Positions 58,130 to 64,000 of a DNA stretch of 64,000 nucleotides are shown here, in pieces. The stretch is from Rhodospirillaceae bacterium (GTDB lineage Bacteria; Pseudomonadota; Alphaproteobacteria; Bin65). A model generated the notes under the pieces. That model was not told the DNA's origin. It did not search any database and saw nothing but the letters and a program-made list of their open reading frames with translations. A program made the translations under genes and the position numbers. Where the stretch lies: assembly GCA_009840595.1 (NCBI GenBank), contig VXNK01000165.1:91321-155320 (forward strand), in the 5' to 3' direction. The first letter of the stretch is position 1; each line of letters starts with the position of its first letter.

Positions 58130-59233
58130 ATGAAACCCGACCGACCGCTCAAGCGCGGCTGGACCACCGGCGCCTGCGCCGCCGCCGCCGCCAAATCGGC
58201 CTATACCGCGCTGATCACGGGCGCTTTCGAAGATCCCGCGACGATTTCTCTGCCGCGCGGCGAGCGGGTCGCCTTCGCCCTGGCGCGCCAGGAGCTGGCC
58301 CCGGGGTCGGCAATGGCGGCTATCGTCAAGGATGCCGGGGACGACCCCGACGTGACCCATGGCGCGCTGATCGAAGCCACGATCCGCAGGTCGGACGGCG
58401 GCCTCCGCTTCCGGGCCGGGCCGGGCGTCGGCACGGTAACCAAACCGGGCCTGCCGGTCGCGCCGGGCGAACCGGCGATCAATCCTGTGCCGAGGCAGAT
58501 GATCTCGGCAGCCATCGCCGAGGTCGCGAAGGTCCACGCCGCGGCCGGCGACGTCGAGGTCGAGATTTCGATACCCGGCGGCGAGCGCCTCGCCGAAAAG
58601 ACGATGAACGGCCGGCTCGGCATCGTCGGCGGCCTGTCGATCCTCGGCACGACCGGGATCGTCGTGCCCTATTCCTGCGCCGCGTGGATCCACTCGATCT
58701 ACAGCGGTATCGACGTCGCGCGGGCGACCGGGCTGACCCATGTTGCCGGCGCCACCGGCTCGACCTCCGAAGCCGCCGTCCAGCGCCATTACGGTTTGCC
58801 CGAAAGCGCGCTCATCGACATGGGCGATTTCGTCGGCGGCATGCTGAAACACCTGCGCAAACATCCCGTGCCGCGGGTCACCATCGCAGGCGGCGTCGCA
58901 AAGATAACCAAGCTGGCCCAGGGAATGCTCGACCTGCATTCCGGCAAGGGCACAGTCGACCGGGCCGCCCTTGCCCGCGTCGCCGAAGGCGTCGGCGCGA
59001 GCGAGGCCGCCGTTGCCGCCATCGGCGAAGCCAACACGACGGCGCTCGCCTTCCGGATCGCCGGGTCCGAAGGGCTGGCCCTGGGCGACGCCATCGCCGC
59101 CGCGGCGCGCCGGGAGGCGGAGGCCGTCGTCGCCGGGGCGGACATCGCGATCGACGTGCTGATCTTCGATCGCGACGGCAGTCTCGTCGGAAAATCTCCT
59201 AATCAGGCGCATTCCGGCGGACCTCCCCGGTAG
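58130..59233 (+). CDS. cbiD: Cobalt-precorrin-5B (C1)-methyltransferase (upstream ATG at 58094 is an alternative start)
   Basis: [51 protein letters not shown]. Confidence 0.93.
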   Translation: MKPDRPLKRGWTTGACAAAAAKSAYTALITGAFEDPATISLPRGERVAFALARQELAPGSAMAAIVKDAGDDPDVTHGALIEATIRRSDGGLRFRAGPGVGTVTKPGLPVAPGEPAINPVPRQMISAAIAEVAKVHAAAGDVEVEISIPGGERLAEKTMNGRLGIVGGLSILGTTGIVVPYSCAAWIHSIYSGIDVARATGLTHVAGATGSTSEAAVQRHYGLPESALIDMGDFVGGMLKHLRKHPVPRVTIAGGVAKITKLAQGMLDLHSGKGTVDRAALARVAEGVGASEAAVAAIGEANTTALAFRIAGSEGLALGDAIAAAARREAEAVVAGADIAIDVLIFDRDGSLVGKSPNQAHSGGPPR

Positions 59234-59973
59234 CGGCGGCGGTACTCCGGATCGTAGAGCGCGCTGTCCTGAAAGTCGTCCGACGTCAGGACCGGCCCGA
59301 CCAGAATTGTCGCCGTCCGCTCCATCGGCGCGTCTTTGGCCAGCGCCTCGATGGTGCCCAGCGTGCCCCGGACGATCCGCTCTTCCGGCCAACTCGCCCG
59401 GCAGACGATGGCCGCCGGACAGTCCGCCCCGTAGTGCGGCAGCAGCGCCGCAACGACCCGGTCGAGCACATGGACCGAGAGATGGATTGCCAGGGTCGCG
59501 CCCGTTGCCGCGAAGGCTTCGAGCGATTCGCCCTCCGGCACTTTCGAGGCCCGGCCCGAGGTTCGGGTCAGGACGAGCGACTGGGCGACGCCGGGCAGGG
59601 TCAGCTCGCGCCGGAGCGCAGCCGCAGAGGCCGCGAAGGCCGGAACGCCCGGCGTCATCGTATAGGGAATGCCAAGCCGGTCGAGCCGGCGCATCTGTTC
59701 GCCGGTCGCGCTCCAGACCGAAAGATCGCCGGAATGCAGCCGGGCCACATCCAGGCCGGCCGCGTCCGCAGCGCTGATTTCGGCGATGATTTCATCCAGG
59801 CTCATCGGCGCGGTATCGACGATTTTCCCATCCGGCGGGCAATGCGAAAGAATATCGCGGTGGACCAGAGAGCCGGCGTACAGGCACACCGGACAGCGGC
59901 CCAGCAATTCGCGGCCCCGCACCGTAATCAGGTCCGGCGCACCCGGCCCGGCGCCGATGAAATGAACGGTCAC
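59203..59973 (-). CDS. cobM: Precorrin-4 C11-methyltransferase
   Basis: [58 protein letters not shown]. Confidence 0.93.
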   Translation of the reverse strand: MTVHFIGAGPGAPDLITVRGRELLGRCPVCLYAGSLVHRDILSHCPPDGKIVDTAPMSLDEIIAEISAADAAGLDVARLHSGDLSVWSATGEQMRRLDRLGIPYTMTPGVPAFAASAAALRRELTLPGVAQSLVLTRTSGRASKVPEGESLEAFAATGATLAIHLSVHVLDRVVAALLPHYGADCPAAIVCRASWPEERIVRGTLGTIEALAKDAPMERTATILVGPVLTSDDFQDSALYDPEYRRRYRGGPPECA

Positions 59974-60353
59974 GATCCCTCTCCGCGCGCCACCGCGCAG
60001 GTCACACCGCTATGCGCAATCCGCGGGAGCAGCAGGCGCGCATTGCGCCCGGCCGCGGCCAGCGCCGCCGCTTCGGAAACCGCTGCCAGCCCGGTCGCTT
60101 CCCGCGCTGCCGCCGAAGGCGTGGCGCACAGCGGCTGGACGGCGTCGAGCGCCGAACGGCATACGAGCTTTACAGGCAGGCCCAGCTCTTCGGCTGCCCG
60201 GGCGATGCCGGGCTCGCCCGACTTGAACGCCGGAACGGCCAGCGCGTCGATCTGCCCGGGCGCGAGTCCGGCTTGCGCCAGCGCCGCGCCGACCGCGGCG
60301 CAGATCCGGGATGCCGGACTGTCGCGCCGGCATCCGATCCCGACGGCGATCAC
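59970..60353 (-). CDS. cobE: CobE / CbiG C-terminal-domain protein
   Basis: 127 aa; [45 protein letters not shown]. Confidence 0.85.
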   Translation of the reverse strand: MIAVGIGCRRDSPASRICAAVGAALAQAGLAPGQIDALAVPAFKSGEPGIARAAEELGLPVKLVCRSALDAVQPLCATPSAAAREATGLAAVSEAAALAAAGRNARLLLPRIAHSGVTCAVARGEGS

Positions 60354-61603
60354 GGCTTTACCGCCTGCAACTGGGTGACGGTCATCGCCGGACGAAAGCC
60401 CTGCAGGCCGCCGATCCGGTCGAGCCGCTCGACCGACAGCCGGGCGAGCGTAGCGTCATTCTCCTTTACGAAGGCGCTGAGGACCCGGTCGCTGTCCAGC
60501 GTAACGCTGTTCGCCACCAGCCGGCCGCCGGGCGGCAGCGCGTGCCAGGCCGCCTCCAGTACGCTCGCGTCGGAGATGCCGCCGCCGACGAAGACCGCAT
60601 CCGGCGTCGGCAGGCCGCTCAGCGCGCCCGGCGCCTCGCCGACGATAACTTCGAGCCGCGGCACGCCGAACGCGGCGGCGTTTTTCCGGGCGAGCGCCGC
60701 CCGGTCCGCGCGCCGCTCGATGCCGACGGCGCGGTTGGCCCGATGGGCGAGCAGCCATTCGATGGCGACCGAGCCGGAGCCGGTCCCGACGTCCCAGAGC
60801 AGTTCGCCGGCCCGCGGCGCGAGGCTGGAAAGCGTCACCGCCCGGATTTCCCGCTTGGTCAGCATGCCGTCGGTCTCGAACAGGGAGTCGGCGAGGCCCG
60901 CGCCGGCCGGGACGACCCGCGCGTCCGGCGCCGCCTCGACGGCAATCGCCATCAGGTTGAGCCGCGCGACGTCGGTCAGGTCGAAAGCGTCGGCGCGGCA
61001 TTGGCGGACCCGCTCGTTCGTTCCGCCCAGGGCTTCCAGCACGATCATCCGGCTGGCGCCGAAACCGTTTTCGGCGAGGAGGCGCGCGACGGTTTCCGGC
61101 GTCTTCCCGTCAGCGGAAAGGACGATGACCCGCCGGTTCGGTTGCAGATGCGGCAGCAGCGTTTCTGGCGGTGGGCCACACAGCGAGACGATTTCGGCAT
61201 CCTGCACTGCCCAGCCCAGCCGCCCGGCGGCCAGGGCAAGCGATGACGGCCCAGGAAAGACCGCCATCTCGGCTGCTGCAATGCTTTCGGCGAGCACCGA
61301 GCCGATGCCGTAGTGGAACGGATCGCCGGACGCGAGCACGACGACCGGGCTACCGCGCAGCGCCTCGATCTCGGGGATGGCGTCGCGGATCGGACTCGGC
61401 CACGGCACCGCCCGTCCGTGGATCAGGCTTTCGACCAGCCGAAGATGACGCCGGCCGCCATAGACGACGGCAGCCTCCGTAACCGCGTGCCGGGCGGCAG
61501 CAGACAAGCCCTCGACACCGTCCTCGCCGACTCCAATAATCGACAGCCATCGCCGCCCGGGAGGGGCGATTTTCGACGGTTCGGGAGACGATAAGGGTGT
61601 CAC
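60350..61603 (-). CDS. cobL: Precorrin-6Y C5,15-methyltransferase (decarboxylating)
   Basis: 417 aa; WLSIIGVGEDGVEGLSAAARHAV; LASGDPFHYGIGSVL; C-terminal LLWDVGTGSGSVAIEWLL methyltransferase. Confidence 0.93.
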   Translation of the reverse strand: MTPLSSPEPSKIAPPGRRWLSIIGVGEDGVEGLSAAARHAVTEAAVVYGGRRHLRLVESLIHGRAVPWPSPIRDAIPEIEALRGSPVVVLASGDPFHYGIGSVLAESIAAAEMAVFPGPSSLALAAGRLGWAVQDAEIVSLCGPPPETLLPHLQPNRRVIVLSADGKTPETVARLLAENGFGASRMIVLEALGGTNERVRQCRADAFDLTDVARLNLMAIAVEAAPDARVVPAGAGLADSLFETDGMLTKREIRAVTLSSLAPRAGELLWDVGTGSGSVAIEWLLAHRANRAVGIERRADRAALARKNAAAFGVPRLEVIVGEAPGALSGLPTPDAVFVGGGISDASVLEAAWHALPPGGRLVANSVTLDSDRVLSAFVKENDATLARLSVERLDRIGGLQGFRPAMTVTQLQAVKP

Positions 61604-62370
61604 GGCTGAAAGTCCTTCTGCTCGGCGGTACTGCCGAGGCGAGCGCCCTTGCGGAGCGGATCGCAGAGGACGAGCGGTTCGAAGGCACCCTGTCGCTTGC
61701 CGGTGTCACCCGGTCGCCCAGGGCATCGCCGCTGGCTATGCGAACGGGCGGCTTCGGCGGCGCGGACGGGCTCGCGGCCTGGCTCTGGCAGCACGATATC
61801 GACGCGCTGATCGACGCCACCCATCCCTTTGCCGCCGCCATGTCCGCCAACGCCGCGGCCGCGGCGGCAGCGGCGTCCGTGCCCGCCATCGCCCTGCTCC
61901 GGCCGGCCTGGCAGGAACAGCCGGGCGACCGCTGGATCCGCGTGCCGGACATGCCGTCCGCTGCCGCCGCGCTGGGAATTGCGGCCCGCACCGTGTTCCT
62001 GACGATCGGCCGCAAGGACCTGGTGCCGTTCCGCGCCGCGCCGCAACATCGCTACATCGTCCGCAGCGTCGATCCGCCGCCGCCGGACCTGCTGCCCGAA
62101 GGCGCAATCTTCATCGCGGCGCGCGGCCCCTTTGCGCTGGAAGACGAAGAACGGCTGCTGCGCGAATACCGGATCGAGACCGTCGTCACCAAGAATTCCG
62201 GCGGCACGGCGACCGCCGCCAAGCTGGCCGCAGCGCGGCGCGCCGGCCTGCCCGTCGTGATGGTGGAACGGCCGCCGGTGGCCGGACCGACCGTACCGAC
62301 GGTCGAGGAGGCCTGGCAGTGGCTGGTTGCGCGTCATCGGGAAGCCGCCCCGGCCCGGCGCGGCGTGTAG
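61597..62370 (+). CDS. cobK: Precorrin-6A reductase
   Basis: LKVLLLGGTAEASALAERI; IDALIDATHPFAAAMSANAAAAA; VVTKNSGGTATAAKLAAAR. Confidence 0.92.
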   Translation: MSRLKVLLLGGTAEASALAERIAEDERFEGTLSLAGVTRSPRASPLAMRTGGFGGADGLAAWLWQHDIDALIDATHPFAAAMSANAAAAAAAASVPAIALLRPAWQEQPGDRWIRVPDMPSAAAALGIAARTVFLTIGRKDLVPFRAAPQHRYIVRSVDPPPPDLLPEGAIFIAARGPFALEDEERLLREYRIETVVTKNSGGTATAAKLAAARRAGLPVVMVERPPVAGPTVPTVEEAWQWLVARHREAAPARRGV

Positions 62371-63092
62371 ACCCAAGCGCCCTCCCCGGCCCGCGGAATG
62401 CTGCGCGTCGCGCTCGATCCGACGATCACCAGGGTGCGCATGTCCGCCATCTCCGGCGCCGCCTCGGCGAGCGTTGTGACGACGATCTCCTCGTCCGGCC
62501 GACTGACCGCCGTGGCGAAAACGACCGGCGTCTCGGGCGCGCGCAACTCGCGCAGCAGGGCCAACACCTTGCCGAACTGCCAGGGCCGCGCCTTCGAGAC
62601 CGGGTTGTAGAAGGCCATCACGAAATCGGCCCCGGCCGCGGCGCGAATCCGGTGCAGGATCGTCTCCCACGGTTTCAGATTGTCGGACAGCGAAATGGCG
62701 CAGAAATCGTGACCGAGCGGCGCGCCGGCCCGGGCCGCCGCCGCGGTCATCGCCGTCACGCCGGGCACGACCGAAATCCCGCAATCCGGGCCGCCTTCGG
62801 CCTCGACCGCCTCGAACAGGGTCGCCGCCATGGCGAAGACGCCGGCGTCTCCCGACGACACGATGGCGACCGTCTCCCCCTCCGCCGCGAGCCGGAGCGC
62901 CGTGCGGGCGCGGTCCAGTTCTTCGCGGTTGTCCGAGGCGTGGACGATCTGGCCGTCGCGCACCGGGATGCGCGCCAGATAAGGCCCGTAGCCGACCAGG
63001 TGGCGCGCATGCTCAAGCGCGTCGCCCGCAGCCGGCGTGCGATGGCAGGCGTCGCCCGGCCCCAGCCCGACGACATAGATATGCCCGCTCAC
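62334..63092 (-). CDS. cobJ: Precorrin-3B C17-methyltransferase
   Basis: GHIYVVGLGPGDACHRTPAAGDALEHARHLVGYGPYL; VAIVSSGDAGVFAMAATLFE. Confidence 0.93.
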   Translation of the reverse strand: MSGHIYVVGLGPGDACHRTPAAGDALEHARHLVGYGPYLARIPVRDGQIVHASDNREELDRARTALRLAAEGETVAIVSSGDAGVFAMAATLFEAVEAEGGPDCGISVVPGVTAMTAAAARAGAPLGHDFCAISLSDNLKPWETILHRIRAAAGADFVMAFYNPVSKARPWQFGKVLALLRELRAPETPVVFATAVSRPDEEIVVTTLAEAAPEMADMRTLVIVGSSATRSIPRAGEGAWVYTPRRAGAASR

Positions 63093-63820
63093 GAGGTCGC
63101 CCGCCCGCTCGGCACCAGCACCAGCGAGAAATAGGGCGCGTCGTCGGTCGGCATGTCGGAGAGCCGGACGATGCGTTCGTCGGGCGTCGACCCGTTTTCG
63201 ACATAGATCGCGCGCTCGCTCAGCCCGGCCCGGTCCAGCGCCCGCCGGACCTTCCCGAGATGCCGGCCGACCTTCATGACGACCGCTGCGTCCGCCGCCT
63301 TCAGGCGCGCGGCAAGCGTATCCTCGTCCAGGGTGCCGGCGAGCACCGAAAGGCAATCGTCGCCGCGCGTCATCGGCGCGCCGGCCCGGCTCCAGCAGGC
63401 CGCCATTGCCGTCACGCCGGGCACGATCTCGGTCTCGTACCGCGCCGCCAGCCGGTCGTGCATATACATGAAGGAACCGTAGAACAGCGGATCGCCCTCG
63501 CACAGCAGCGCAACATCGCGGCCGTCGTCGAGCGTTGCCGAGAGCCGCGCCGCCGCTTCGTCGTAAAACGCCTTCATCGCCTCCCTGTAGGCCGCCGAGC
63601 GCTTCGGAATCTCGGTCGTGAAGGGATAGGTGAAGCGCAACTCCTCGATATCCGGCGCAAGATAGTCATCGGCGATGCGCCGGGCGTGGCCGGTCCGGCC
63701 CGACCGGGCGAACCATGCGACGACCGGCGCGCCGCGCAGCAGGCGCGCCGCCTTGATCGTCAGCAATTCCGGATCGCCGGGCCCGACCCCGAGGCCGAGC
63801 AGTTTCCCTGCACCGTCCAT
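63089..63820 (-). CDS. cobI: Precorrin-2 C20-methyltransferase
   Basis: LLGLGVGPGDPELLTIKAARLLRGAPVVAWFA; VALLCEGDPLFYGSFMYMHDRL. Confidence 0.93.
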   Translation of the reverse strand: MDGAGKLLGLGVGPGDPELLTIKAARLLRGAPVVAWFARSGRTGHARRIADDYLAPDIEELRFTYPFTTEIPKRSAAYREAMKAFYDEAAARLSATLDDGRDVALLCEGDPLFYGSFMYMHDRLAARYETEIVPGVTAMAACWSRAGAPMTRGDDCLSVLAGTLDEDTLAARLKAADAAVVMKVGRHLGKVRRALDRAGLSERAIYVENGSTPDERIVRLSDMPTDDAPYFSLVLVPSGRATS

Positions 63821-63960
63821 ACCCAAATCGTTCAATCCGGGCCGCGCAATCCCACAGGATCGCGCTGCGAAAAGCCGTGAGTCGGATCGGAAATCCGAAG
63901 CCAAGAAGCGCCCCCCCTTCCCTTGGGGGAGGGGGTCAGGGGGAGGGGTATGCGGCTTGC

Positions 63961-63995
63961 GCCGCCGTACCGGGTTCGGACGACGGTACGGCGGC
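63961..63995. repeat. Perfect 12-bp hairpin GCCGCCGTACCG-N11-CGGTACGGCGGC
   Basis: Direct inverted repeat at window end; function unresolved because downstream sequence is not available. Confidence 0.75.
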
Positions 63996-64000
63996 AGGCG

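Noticed and set aside
63821-64000. Cobalamin riboswitch upstream of cobI
   Set aside because: I could not find a B12-box-like GCCACTG core or the expected conserved segments; only a simple hairpin and G-rich tract are visible.

Overview
The window is high-GC, densely coded chromosomal DNA that looks alphaproteobacterial. It contains about 50 supportable genes and no rRNA, tRNA, CRISPR or intact mobile element that I could recognise. Main content: nucleobase and amide catabolism genes (amidase, NCS1 and NCS2 permeases, 8-oxoguanine deaminase-like amidohydrolase, and the reductive pyrimidine pathway preT/preA/hydantoinase/beta-ureidopropionase); an aprMBA + sat module typical of dissimilatory sulfur oxidation; a phthalate 4,5-dioxygenase-type catabolic cluster; znuCB; Dps with a Fur-superfamily-like operator; cobT-cobS-dnaJ-like-bolA; class I lysyl-tRNA synthetase; and a compact, strand-interleaved cobalamin cluster (cobB, cobA, cbiD, cobM, cobE, cobL, cobK, cobJ, cobI). 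The best candidates for something undescribed are: (i) an accessory locus at 37139-41676, made of an AAA+ protein with two nucleotide-binding sites, a WYL regulator and an AT-rich PD-(D/E)XK-like protein, preceded by a helically phased 10-bp repeat array split by an inverted-repeat element; (ii) a long HipA-like protein without HipB, carrying an N-terminal AbiEi-like region and an operator-like inverted repeat at its promoter; (iii) a candidate intergenic small RNA (about 30538-30685, minus) with promoter, operator-like palindrome and terminator; (iv) orphan TetR-like and LexA-like sites at 52296-52398 with no gene behind them. All calls come from reading the sequence and supplied translations; no database search was run.
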